Shown: positions 8,497 through 15,997 of the stretch, piece after piece
Layout of the letters: the number at the start of each line of letters is the position of its first letter
Position numbering within the stretch: the first letter of the stretch is position 1
NCBI GenBank assembly: GCA_035546295.1
Contig: DATKBT010000184.1
Location: forward strand, 1-31,787
Length of the DNA: 31,787 nucleotides
Source of the DNA: DATKBT01 sp035546295
GTDB lineage: Bacteria > Acidobacteriota > Thermoanaerobaculia > Multivoradales > Multivoraceae
Direction of reading: 5' to 3'
Notes under the pieces: model-generated
What the model was told of the DNA's origin: nothing
Seen by the model: the letters and a program-made list of their open reading frames with translations, nothing else
Databases searched by the model: none
Made by a program: the position numbers and the translations under genes

Positions 8497-9999
8497 ATGT
8501 CCTTCGTTCTCTCGCTCGATCAGGGCACCACCTCGAGCCGTTCGATCGTCTTCGACCAGCGCACGAAGATCCGCGGCTCGGCGCAGCGGGAGTTCCCGCA
8601 GATCTACCCCTCCCCCGGTCACGTCGAGCACGACCCGGAGGCGATCTGGAAGACCCAGGTCCAGACCGCGCGCGCGGCGATCAAGAAGGCAGGGCTCGCG
8701 GCCAACGACCTCGCCGCGATCGGCATCACGAACCAACGCGAGACGGTGGTCCTGTGGGAGCGCGACACCGGCAAGCCGGTCGACAACGCGATCGTCTGGC
8801 AGAGCCGGATCACGGCTCCGATCTGCGAGAAGCTGAAGAAGGACGGTCACGAGGAGATGATCCGCGCCAAGACCGGGCTGGTGGTCGACGCCTACTTCTC
8901 GGGCACCAAGATCAAGCACCTGCTCGACGAGCACAAGCTGCGGCGTCGCGCGCGCAGGGGCGAGATCCTGGCGGGCACGATCGACACCTTCCTGCTCTGG
9001 CGGCTCACCGACGGGGCGGTGCACGCCACCGACTACTCGAACGCCAGCCGGACTCTGCTCTACGACATCCACACCCTCGACTGGGACCAGGAGCTGCTCG
9101 ACCTGCTCGGGGTGCCGCGCGAGATGCTGCCCGAGGTCAGGGACTCGAGCGGCCTGTTCGGAGAGAGCTCGAAGAAGCTGCTCGGCGCCTCGCTGCCGAT
9201 CGCGGGCATCGCCGGCGACCCGCAGGCGGCGACCTTCGGCCAGGGCTGCTTCAAGAAGGGGATGGCCAAGAACACCTACGGCACCGGCTGCTTCATCCTG
9301 ATGAACACCGGCGAGGACGCCGTGACGTCGAAGAGCGGTCTGCTCACAACCATCGGCTGGGGCATCGGCGGCAAGGTGACCTACTGCCTCGAAGGCTCGA
9401 TCTTCATCGCCGGCGCGGCGGTTCAGTGGCTGCGCGACGGGCTCGAGCTGTTCAAGCGTTCCGAGGAGGTCGAGAAGCTGGCGGCGACCGTCGCCGACAG
9501 CGGCGGCGTCTACTTCGTGCCCGCCTTCGTCGGTCTCGGCACCCCGCACTGGGACCCGTACGCGCGCGGCCTGATCATCGGCATCGAGCGGGGCACGAAC
9601 AAGGGGCACGTCGCTCGCGCCACCGTCGACTCCATGGCCTACCAGTCCCACGACGTGGTTCGCGCGATGGAGAACGACTCGGGCGTGCGGCTGCGCGAGC
9701 TGCGGGTCGACGGCGGCGCCTCGGTCAACGACGCGCTGATGCAGTTCCAGGCCGACCTGCTCGGCACCCGCGTGCGCCGCCCCAAGGTGAACGAGACCAC
9801 GGCATTGGGCGCGGCGTACCTCGCCGGGCTCGCCACCGGTGTCTGGAAGAGCCAGGCCGACGTGACAGAGAACTGGGCGATCGACCGGGAGTTCGACCCG
9901 CAGATCAAGCCGGCGGTACGGCGCAAGCTGGTCGCCGGCTGGCAGAGCGCAGTCGAGCGATCGAAGGGATGGGCTGCTCCCGAAGGCGACCGGTCTTGA
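8497..9999 (+). CDS. glpK: Glycerol kinase
   Basis: The 500-residue FGGY-family kinase phosphorylates glycerol to glycerol 3-phosphate in the cytoplasm, trapping what GlpF admits. The N-terminal motif LDQGTTSSRSIVFDQ (phosphate 1 loop), the GITNQRETVVLWERDTGKPV segment, and the C-terminal ATPase signatures GTGCFILMNTG and VDGGASVNDALMQFQADLLG are all intact, and the length is normal. ATG 8497 is chosen for the preceding GGAG and the family N-terminus; a longer frame from 8449 adds unrelated residues across the inverted repeat. The stop TGA (9997-9999) overlaps the coding start of the next gene. No glpD or glpR is nearby. Confidence 0.97.
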   Translation: MSFVLSLDQGTTSSRSIVFDQRTKIRGSAQREFPQIYPSPGHVEHDPEAIWKTQVQTARAAIKKAGLAANDLAAIGITNQRETVVLWERDTGKPVDNAIVWQSRITAPICEKLKKDGHEEMIRAKTGLVVDAYFSGTKIKHLLDEHKLRRRARRGEILAGTIDTFLLWRLTDGAVHATDYSNASRTLLYDIHTLDWDQELLDLLGVPREMLPEVRDSSGLFGESSKKLLGASLPIAGIAGDPQAATFGQGCFKKGMAKNTYGTGCFILMNTGEDAVTSKSGLLTTIGWGIGGKVTYCLEGSIFIAGAAVQWLRDGLELFKRSEEVEKLAATVADSGGVYFVPAFVGLGTPHWDPYARGLIIGIERGTNKGHVARATVDSMAYQSHDVVRAMENDSGVRLRELRVDGGASVNDALMQFQADLLGTRVRRPKVNETTALGAAYLAGLATGVWKSQADVTENWAIDREFDPQIKPAVRRKLVAGWQSAVERSKGWAAPEGDRS

Positions 10000-11405
10000 G
10001 CCCGGTCGCCGCGCGCTGGCGCCTCGGCTTCCATGGCGCCGCGCGCACGGTCACCGGCTCGCGCTATCTGCTGGAGGGAGGTGGCGGGCGCACCCTGATC
10101 GACGTCGGCCTCTTCCAGGGCTTCAAGAAGCTGCGCGAGCTCAACTGGCGGGAGCCCCCCTTTTCGCCGCACTCGGTCGACCGCGTGCTCCTCACCCACG
10201 CCCACATCGACCACATCGGCGCGCTGCCGCGCCTGGTCCGCCACGGCTTCGCCGGTCCGGTCCACTGCACCCGCGCCACCCGCGAGCTCGCCCGCATCCT
10301 CCTGCTCGATTCGGCCAAGCTCCACGAGGAGGACGCGCGCTACGCCAACAAGAAGGGCTTCAGCAAGCACGAGCCGGCGCTGCCGCTCTACACCACGGAG
10401 GACGCCGAGGCCGCGCTGAAGCTGTTCGAGGTCGTCGGCCGCGACGAGTGGGTCGAGCTCGACGGCGGAGCGCGCGCTGGCTTCCACGGCGCCGGTCACA
10501 TCCTCGGCTCGACCCACATCGAGGTCCAGCTCGACGGGGGCGCCTCCCTGGTGTTCAGCGGCGACATCGGCCGCTATGGGATGCCGCTCCACCTCGATCC
10601 GCAGCCGCGCCCGAGCTGCGCGGTGCTGGTCTGCGAGTCCACCTACGGCGACCGCGACCACGACGTCGAGGTCCCGATCGAGGAGCAGCTCCGGCGGCCG
10701 ATCGCGGCATGCCTCGGCCGCGGCGGCACGGTGCTGATCCCGGCCTTCGCGGTCGGCCGCTCCCAGCAGATCACGCTGATCCTGCGGCGGCTGATTGCGG
10801 GCGGCGACCTGCCCCACGTACCCCTCCACATCGACAGCCCGATGGCGGTCGACGCGACCCGCGTCTACAGCCAGCACCTCGACGAGCACCACCTCGACGC
10901 CGACGTCTTCGAGGACGGGCGCAACGTGCTCTTCCCCGAGAACGTCGAGCTCTGCCGCTCCACCGGCGACTCGAAGCGCCTCAACGGGCTCGACGGGCCG
11001 AGGATCATCATCTCCGCCTCGGGCATGCTGTCGGGAGGCCGCGTGCTCCACCACCTCAAGCGGCGGGTCGGCGAGCGCGAGAACCTGATCCTGATCGCGG
11101 GGTTCCAGGCGCCCGGGACCCGCGGGCGCGCCCTGCTCGAGGGTCAGCCGACGGTGCGGATCCACGGCCAGGAGGTGCCGGTGCGCGCCGAGATCGACTC
11201 GATCCACGGACTGTCGGCGCACGCCGACCGTGGCGAGCTGCTGCGCTGGATCGAATCCGCCCCCGATCTCCCGAAGAAGGTCTTCCTGACGCACGGCGAG
11301 CCCGAGGCGGCGTTCGCGTTCGCCCGCCGGCTCGAATCGAAGCTCGGTCTCGACGTCGAGGTCCCGGAGATGGACCAGACCGTCGAGCTCGACGCGTGGA
11401 TGTAG
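9969..11405 (+). CDS. Metallo-beta-lactamase/beta-CASP RNA-processing exonuclease
   Basis: The protein (478 residues from ATG 9969, or 469 from TTG 9996) belongs to the beta-CASP nucleases related to CPSF-73 and RNase J. The zinc motifs are HAHIDH (residues 77-82 from ATG), GAGHILGSTHIEV and FSGDIGRYG. The beta-CASP domain follows, with CESTYGDRDH, IPAFAVGRSQQ and ISASGMLSGGRVLHHL. The C-terminal RMMBL part reads IHGLSAHADRGEL and FLTHGEP. Such enzymes cut or trim RNA. The N-terminus resembles the family start at LGFHGAARTVTGSRYLLE, so either start is possible: the TTG overlaps the glpK stop (TTGA) and suggests translational coupling, whereas the ATG lies within glpK. The metabolic link with glpK is unclear. 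Confidence 0.93.
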   Translation: MGCSRRRPVLSPVAARWRLGFHGAARTVTGSRYLLEGGGGRTLIDVGLFQGFKKLRELNWREPPFSPHSVDRVLLTHAHIDHIGALPRLVRHGFAGPVHCTRATRELARILLLDSAKLHEEDARYANKKGFSKHEPALPLYTTEDAEAALKLFEVVGRDEWVELDGGARAGFHGAGHILGSTHIEVQLDGGASLVFSGDIGRYGMPLHLDPQPRPSCAVLVCESTYGDRDHDVEVPIEEQLRRPIAACLGRGGTVLIPAFAVGRSQQITLILRRLIAGGDLPHVPLHIDSPMAVDATRVYSQHLDEHHLDADVFEDGRNVLFPENVELCRSTGDSKRLNGLDGPRIIISASGMLSGGRVLHHLKRRVGERENLILIAGFQAPGTRGRALLEGQPTVRIHGQEVPVRAEIDSIHGLSAHADRGELLRWIESAPDLPKKVFLTHGEPEAAFAFARRLESKLGLDVEVPEMDQTVELDAWM

Positions 11406-11656
11406 CGCAACTCGCCGGTGGGCGTCGGTGGAGCGGGAGGCGGGGGCGGTGCGCTGGTGATGGATCGCGTGAAGCCGGGTCGACTCGGGCGACCCGACCT
11501 GGAGTGGCTCTCGTGCGACGCGTTTCTCGTTCGCTCGTCGGCCGACCGGGAGATCGGCCGCTACACTCCGCGGGGGGTGGTGAAACAGGAGCGCCGCCAG
11601 CGGCGTAGTCTCCTCATGGCCCTCGTCCGTCTCAGGAACCGCTGGAGACTCACGTC
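11406..11656 (+). promoter_or_regulatory. Intergenic leader of the cytochrome/monooxygenase gene
   Basis: No gene lies here. A TACACT box (11562-11567) is a weak -10 candidate. A strong short hairpin, CGCCGC-CA-GCGGCG (11592-11605), falls in the resulting leader, 51 bases before the ATG. Confidence 0.3.
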
Positions 11657-13237
11657 ATGACGCTCCGACCCGCTCGTCCGCTCGTCCTGTTGCTCGTCGC
11701 CGTCTGCGCCGTCGCCGGCGCCGTCCCCGTTGCCGCTTCGGCTGCCGAGACCTCCTCCACCGACGCCATTCCGGAGAAGGTGACCTGGTCCGGAGAGGTC
11801 GCCTCGCTCGTGCACGAGCGCTGCTCGAGCTGCCACCGACCCGGCGACATCGGACCGATGTCGCTGCTCTCCTACGACGAGGTGCGGCCGTGGGCGAAGA
11901 GCATGCTGCGCGCGGTCAGGGATGGCGAGATGCCCCCCTGGCACGCCGATCCGGCGCACGGCGAGTTCGCCAACGATCGTCGACTCAGCGATCGCGACGT
12001 GGCGCTGCTCGAGCGCTGGGTGAAGCAGGGCGCCAAGGCCGGCGACCTGGAGAGCGCCCCCGAGCCGCCGGTGCCCGAGCAGGGCTGGCGCCTCGGCGAG
12101 CCCGACCTGGTGCTCACGTTCGACGAGATCTCGCTGCCCGCCGGCGGTCCCGATCAGTTTCACGACCTGGTGGCCGAGAGCGGCCTCGAGGAGGATCGCT
12201 GGATCCGGGCGATCGAGATCCGTCCGGGGAATCGCCGGGTGGTCCATCACGTGATCCTGTTCGCCACCGACGGCAACGGTCCTCCGACCAGCGGCTGGCT
12301 GGGCGCCTGGGCCGCCGGCATGGCGCCGATGGAGATGCCGCCCGGCACCGCCAAGGTGGTGGGCGCCGGCAACAAGATCGTCGCCGACATGCACTACCAC
12401 CCGGACAGCGAGCCCGCGGTCGATCAGACCCGCGTCGGCCTCTACTTCTACGATGGGGAGCCCGAGAAGGAGCTGATCAACCTGTGGGTGCAGAACAGCG
12501 CCTTCGAGATCCCGGCGGGCGCCGAGGACCACGTTGTGCGCTCGACCCACACCTTCCGCCAGGACGCGACCATCCACGGGCTGCTCCCCCACATGCACTA
12601 CCGGGGCAAGGAGTTCACCTACACCGCCACCTTCCCCGATGGGCGCAAGGAGGTCCTGCTCCACGTCCCGGAGTACGACTTCAACTGGCAGACGCTCTAC
12701 CAGCTCGCCGATCCGCTGGTCGTCCCCGCCGGCACGCGCGTCGACTGCGAGGCCCACTACGACAACTCGACCAACAACCCGGCCAACCCCGATCCGACGA
12801 AGAACGTGACCTTCGGCAACGAGTCCTTCGACGAGATGATGATCGGGTTCGTCGACTACACGGTCAACGAGGGCCAGCGTCCGAAGACGGCCGAGGAGGA
12901 GATCGCGATGGCGCTCGACCGCCTGCAGGGCGAGCATCCGGGCGCCATCTGGAGCGTCGGGGTCGTCGCCGGGCGGGAGTCACCGACGACTCTGCCGACC
13001 GCGCTCCACCTGCCGCTCGAAGGCGAGGGCATCTGGCTGATCCCCATGAACGGCCAGGTGCTCGAGGGTCGGCTCCACGACATCGTCTTCGACGGCGACT
13101 CGTTCACGGCGACGCTGACCGCGACAGTCGGCGTTCTCCAGGTCGAGGGCGCGGTCGACGGCGACCAGACCAGCGGAACCGTGGCGATCGGCGACCAGAA
13201 GATGACCTTCGCGGGGCAGAGGCACTCGGGATCCTGA
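11657..13237 (+). CDS. Secreted cytochrome c / copper-monooxygenase-like protein
   Basis: This 526-residue exported protein starts with a signal peptide (LVLLLVAVCAVAGAVPVAASAA, cleavage near residue 30). A cytochrome c module follows, with one heme site C56-S-S-C-H60 and the phrase DGEMPPWHADP that usually provides the distal ligand region. The second half resembles the copper type II ascorbate-dependent (PHM-like) monooxygenase fold: VVHHV (H197/H198), ADMHYHP (H246/H248) and LPHMHYRGKEF (H312/H314). A C-terminal beta-rich tail of about 100 residues lacks recognisable motifs. Related proteins in Acidobacteriota and Planctomycetota are uncharacterised. I infer a periplasmic redox enzyme in which the heme passes electrons to the copper site. 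ATG 11657 is the only start that gives a proper signal peptide. Confidence 0.8.
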   Translation: MTLRPARPLVLLLVAVCAVAGAVPVAASAAETSSTDAIPEKVTWSGEVASLVHERCSSCHRPGDIGPMSLLSYDEVRPWAKSMLRAVRDGEMPPWHADPAHGEFANDRRLSDRDVALLERWVKQGAKAGDLESAPEPPVPEQGWRLGEPDLVLTFDEISLPAGGPDQFHDLVAESGLEEDRWIRAIEIRPGNRRVVHHVILFATDGNGPPTSGWLGAWAAGMAPMEMPPGTAKVVGAGNKIVADMHYHPDSEPAVDQTRVGLYFYDGEPEKELINLWVQNSAFEIPAGAEDHVVRSTHTFRQDATIHGLLPHMHYRGKEFTYTATFPDGRKEVLLHVPEYDFNWQTLYQLADPLVVPAGTRVDCEAHYDNSTNNPANPDPTKNVTFGNESFDEMMIGFVDYTVNEGQRPKTAEEEIAMALDRLQGEHPGAIWSVGVVAGRESPTTLPTALHLPLEGEGIWLIPMNGQVLEGRLHDIVFDGDSFTATLTATVGVLQVEGAVDGDQTSGTVAIGDQKMTFAGQRHSGS

Positions 13238-13331
13238 GGATCGGACTCGAGGCGGCGCCGTGGTCGTGGACCCGGCGCCACGCGTCTCGCCGATCCATCG
13301 GTGCGGGGCTCGCGATCCCGGGCCGATTCGA

Positions 13332-13350
13332 GGCGAGATAAGATCTCGCC
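13332..13350. terminator. Perfect hairpin after the cytochrome/monooxygenase gene
   Basis: GGCGAGAT (13332-13339) and ATCTCGCC (13343-13350) form an 8-bp stem with an AAG loop, 95 bases after the stop and 32 bases before the SelW start. No U-run follows, so it could be a factor-assisted terminator or an operator for the next operon. Confidence 0.4.
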
Positions 13351-13382
13351 CGTGACGGACGGCCGCCGGCAGGACGACGAGA

Positions 13383-13664
13383 TTGAAGATCGAAATCCTC
13401 CACTGCACCTCCTGAGGCTACGGGCCCCGGGCGGCAAGGCTTGCCGCCGACCTCGAGCGCCGGCTCGGCGATCTCGGCATCGACGCCGACGTGGCGCAGC
13501 GCCCCGGATCGCTGGGCCAGTACGACGTCGTGGCCGACGGGGAGGTGGTCGCCACCCGCAGCCGCGGCTTCATGGCGATCCTCGGCGGCGGCTGGCCGAC
13601 TGCGGACCAGGTCCTCGACGCTCTCGGCCCCCGGCTTGCGAGCGGCCGGCAGACCACGGCCTGA
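13383..13664 (+). CDS. selW: SelW/Rdx-family selenoprotein with in-frame UGA (Sec) at codon 11
   Basis: If TGA 13413-13415 is read as selenocysteine, the frame runs 94 codons from TTG 13383 to TGA 13662-13664. The N-terminus reads LKIEILHCTS-U-GYGPRAARLAADL. This matches the SelW/SelT/SelH (CXXU/CXXC) thioredoxin-like domain: strand, then C8-x-x-U11-G-Y-x-P-R-A, then helix. Further family features follow: GQYDVVADGEVVATRSRG (beta hairpin) and GGWPTADQVLDAL (last helix). The reading frame after the TGA is in register and family-like, which argues against a pseudogene. The ribosome binding site AGGA (13371-13374) lies 8 bases before the TTG. Rdx proteins are small redox proteins, often glutathione- or thioredoxin-linked. 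The next gene starts 13 bases after the stop. Selenocysteine machinery (selA-D) is not in the window. Confidence 0.85.
13414..13454 (+). promoter_or_regulatory. Candidate bacterial SECIS hairpin in selW
   Basis: Just after the UGA, GGCGGCA (13430-13436) pairs with TGCCGCC (13442-13448) in a perfect 7-bp stem with the loop AGGCT. The loop guanines lie about 23 bases after the UGA, within the spacing known for bacterial SECIS elements read by SelB. A lower helix GAGG (13414-13417) with CCTC (13451-13454) would place the UGA at the base of the structure. The stem is inside the coding sequence, as expected in bacteria. Confidence 0.6.
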
Positions 13665-13677
13665 GCACCGCGCCGGC

Positions 13678-14460
13678 ATGAGTGGTGAGCTCGAAGGCAG
13701 GGGGAGCGCGACTCTACAGGCCGAGCTGCGACGCGTCTCCTACTGGTCGGTCGCCAGCGGGCTCGCGGCTGCGGTGCCGGTCCCGTTTCTCGACGATCAC
13801 CTCGTGCGTCTCTCGCGCCGGCGGATGCTCGCCGAGCTGGCACAGCGGCGAGGGCTCGAGCTGACGGCTGAGGAGCTCCACCACCTCTCCGGCACCGAGC
13901 GGAAGAGCACCTGGGGATGCGTCGTCGGGGTGCTGATCGGCGCGCTGTTCAAGGTCACGGTCAAGCTCCTGCGCAGGCTGTTCCGGACTCTCCTGTTCTG
14001 GCTCACGCTCAAGGACGCGAGCGACGCCGCCTCGAAGACCTTCCATGAGGGCTTCCTGCTCCACCACAGCCTGGACAGCCTCGCCACCCGGCCCGGGCTC
14101 CGGGATCCCGACGATCCTCTCGACGCAAAGGTCCGGGCGCTGCGCGCCCGCATCGATCGGTTGACCCGGGAGGTCGACACCCGCCCGATGCAGAAGATGA
14201 TCCGCAAGGCGTTCCGGAGCAGCCGCGGCGTCCTGCGTCGCGCCGCTCGCGTCCTCGCGCGCACCGAGCCACGGCGAGACGACAACGACCGGCAGGCCGA
14301 GATCCTGGTCTCCGAGATCGAGTCCGAGCAGGCGCTCGGCACCCTGATCTCGAGGCTCGGCTCGCTGTTCTCCACCGAGGGCGACTACTTCGCGGACCTC
14401 GTCCGCCGGTTCGAGCGGAGCGACGCGCCGGAGGCGAGCGGAGCCGAGAGGCGCGCCTGA
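13678..14460 (+). CDS. Hypothetical membrane-associated protein downstream of selW
   Basis: This 260-residue protein is not recognised. It has a hydrophobic segment near residues 24-37 (ASGLAAAVPVPFLDD), a central membrane-like region with many basic residues (CVVGVLIGALFKVTVKLLRRLFRTLLFWLTL, about 81-112), and a long basic, helical C-terminal half rich in arginine and glutamate. The opening YWSVASGLAAAVPVPFLDDHLVRLSRRRML vaguely recalls EcsC-like or DUF697-like membrane-associated proteins, but this is weak. It starts at ATG 13678, only 13 bases after the selW stop, so the two are probably co-transcribed. No signal peptide is present. Confidence 0.7.
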   Translation: MSGELEGRGSATLQAELRRVSYWSVASGLAAAVPVPFLDDHLVRLSRRRMLAELAQRRGLELTAEELHHLSGTERKSTWGCVVGVLIGALFKVTVKLLRRLFRTLLFWLTLKDASDAASKTFHEGFLLHHSLDSLATRPGLRDPDDPLDAKVRALRARIDRLTREVDTRPMQKMIRKAFRSSRGVLRRAARVLARTEPRRDDNDRQAEILVSEIESEQALGTLISRLGSLFSTEGDYFADLVRRFERSDAPEASGAERRA

Positions 14461-14677
14461 GGGGTCCTCCGCGTTCTCCCAGAGCGGTGTGCGCCGAGCG
14501 CGCGGACGGAGCCGGGTCGGCGGGCCGGCGCTCCCGATCGAGAACACCCCGGCGATGGATCGAGCAGCTATAATCGGGCGCCTCTTCGCGCCCGCCGTGT
14601 CCTCTCGCGTGGCGTCTCGAGACTCTTCCTCTTCCCTCTTCCCCTCTTCGCCCTTCTCGTCGCCCGCTCCTCCCTCG

Positions 14678-15577
14678 ATGCCGCCTCGTACCGAGCTTCC
14701 GAACACCTTCAGCCGGCGGACCCGCGACAGCCTCCGTCGGCTGGCAGGGCTGGCCCGCGTCAACGGCCGTCCCGCGCCGCTCGATCCCATCCCCGGCCAG
14801 GTGCCCGGCAAGCCGCAGGACCAGATCCGGCTGCTCACCCTCAACCTGGCGCACGGCCGCCGCCGCGGACCGCACCAGGTGCTCCAGGCCGAGCCGCGGC
14901 TCCGACGCAACGTGCGCCAGGTGGCGATCGCGCTCGCCGAGGCCAACCCCGACGTGGTCGCCCTGCAGGAGGCCGACGGACCGTCGGCCTGGAGCGGCAA
15001 CTTCGACCACGTCGCGACGCTGGCTCAGATGCTCGAGATGCCGCACCACTTCCGCGGCGACCACAACCACCTGGGGGTCGGACGGTTCCACCTGCGCACC
15101 GGCACCGCGCTGATGTCGCGCCATCCGCTCGCCCAGCCGAGCTCGCACCGCTTCGGCGAGAACTGGCGCGACACCAAGGGCTTCGTGCTGGCGACGGTGA
15201 CCGTTCCCGAGTGGGGGAACGAGGGAATCGACTTCGTCTCCGTGCACCTCGACTTCCTGGCGCCGCGGGTGCGGCGCCGGCAGGTGGAGCAGCTCACCGA
15301 CACCCTCAAGGCCCGGCACCGCCCCCTGGTCCTGCTCGGCGACTTCAACTGCAACTGGGAGGTCGACCCGCGGACGATGGAGCAGCTCACGGCCGAGCTG
15401 GATCTGCAGACCCACGAGGCCGAGCATCACTTCCCGACCTACCCGGCGATCGCCCCCTTCCATCGCATCGATTGGATCCTGATCTCGAAGGAGCTCGAGT
15501 TCGGAGCCGCGCACTTCACGCTGCCGGACAAGGTGAGCGATCACCTGGCCGTGGTCGCGGATCTCGGGCTTCGCTAG
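14678..15577 (+). CDS. Endonuclease/exonuclease/phosphatase family protein
   Basis: The 299-residue protein has the metal-dependent EEP (DNase I-like) fold. Visible motifs are LLTLNLAHG (N56), ALQEAD (catalytic Glu99), FVSVHLDF (H190), LLGDFNCNW (D222, N224), HRIDWILIS (D265) and the final VSDHLAVVADL (D288/H289). These residues hydrolyse phosphodiesters or phosphomonoesters of nucleic acids, lipids or inositol phosphates; the substrate here is unknown. ATG 14678 is chosen since the longer frame from 14489 contains low-complexity Ser/Pro residues. A TATAAT box at 14569-14574 supports a promoter inside that extension. No signal peptide is apparent. The TAG stop is also the first triplet of a dispersed-repeat copy. 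Confidence 0.88.
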   Translation: MPPRTELPNTFSRRTRDSLRRLAGLARVNGRPAPLDPIPGQVPGKPQDQIRLLTLNLAHGRRRGPHQVLQAEPRLRRNVRQVAIALAEANPDVVALQEADGPSAWSGNFDHVATLAQMLEMPHHFRGDHNHLGVGRFHLRTGTALMSRHPLAQPSSHRFGENWRDTKGFVLATVTVPEWGNEGIDFVSVHLDFLAPRVRRRQVEQLTDTLKARHRPLVLLGDFNCNWEVDPRTMEQLTAELDLQTHEAEHHFPTYPAIAPFHRIDWILISKELEFGAAHFTLPDKVSDHLAVVADLGLR

Positions 15578-15712
15578 CCTCCGATGTGCCCGCGCGCTCC
15601 CGCGCGCTTTATGGCACATCTCCGGCTAGCAATTCCTCGCGGCTCCAAGCGCCTTCGGCGCGTCGCCGCGGACAGCCATAGAGCCGGGATCTCGAATACC
15701 CAGACAGGCTCC
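15575..15712. repeat. Dispersed hairpin repeat, copy E (compensatory stem changes)
   Basis: This 138-base copy starts with the stop codon of the preceding gene. TAGCC (15575-15579) pairs with the GGCTA that follows CTCC after the inner stem. ATGTGCC (15584-15590) pairs with GGCACAT (15613-15619), where copies A-C have ATCTGC and GCAGAT; both arms changed together. CGCGCG repeats form the tip. The 3' half keeps GCGCC-TTC-GGCGC and GTCGCCGCGGACAGCC. Confidence 0.85.
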
Positions 15713-15835
15713 TAGCCTCCGAACGTGCTGAGTAGCACATTCTGCGGCTAGACGTTGTCCCGGCTCCAAGCGCCTTCGGCTCGTCGCCGGGCAGCAGCCG
15801 TAGAACCGGATCCCGGATCCCGGACGGCTTCCCAG
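15713..15835. repeat. Dispersed hairpin repeat, copy F (shortened stem)
   Basis: This copy follows copy E directly. TAGCC (15713-15717) pairs with GGCTA (15746-15750), and the inner stem is shortened to GTGCT (15725-15729) with AGCAC (15734-15738) around GAGT; AA and TT extend it. The 3' half is more diverged (GCGCCTTCGGCTCGTCGCCGG, then a duplicated GGATCCC). The GC-rich tip of other copies is gone, yet pairing is kept. Confidence 0.8.
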
Positions 15836-15997
15836 GAGAATGCGGTCGACGCGGACCGGCACCATGATGCGCACCGGCACGTTGCTTCGAACGGAGGGCC
15901 GGGCAAGACCCGGAGAGGATGGTCCTGGCGTCTCGGCCGCGAGCCTCTCGACCTCGGCGCGGCTAGACTCGCCGGGCAACCTCCGATCCCCGGTCCG
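15836..15997. other. Non-coding stretch before the glycosyltransferase pair
   Basis: No gene is supported here. A TAGACT box (15963-15968) 29 bases before the ATG at 15998 is a weak -10 candidate. The word CACCGGCAC occurs twice 17 bases apart. Confidence 0.25.

Noticed and set aside
7147..9651. 834-residue open frame on the minus strand opposite glpF and glpK
   Set aside because: It is antisense to two certain genes, rich in Arg/Asp/Gln from GC-rich codons, and has no domain.
13413..13415. The TGA as a nonsense mutation making selW a pseudogene
   Set aside because: It falls exactly at the U of the CxxU motif, the frame and family pattern continue without shift to a normal end, and a SECIS-like hairpin follows.
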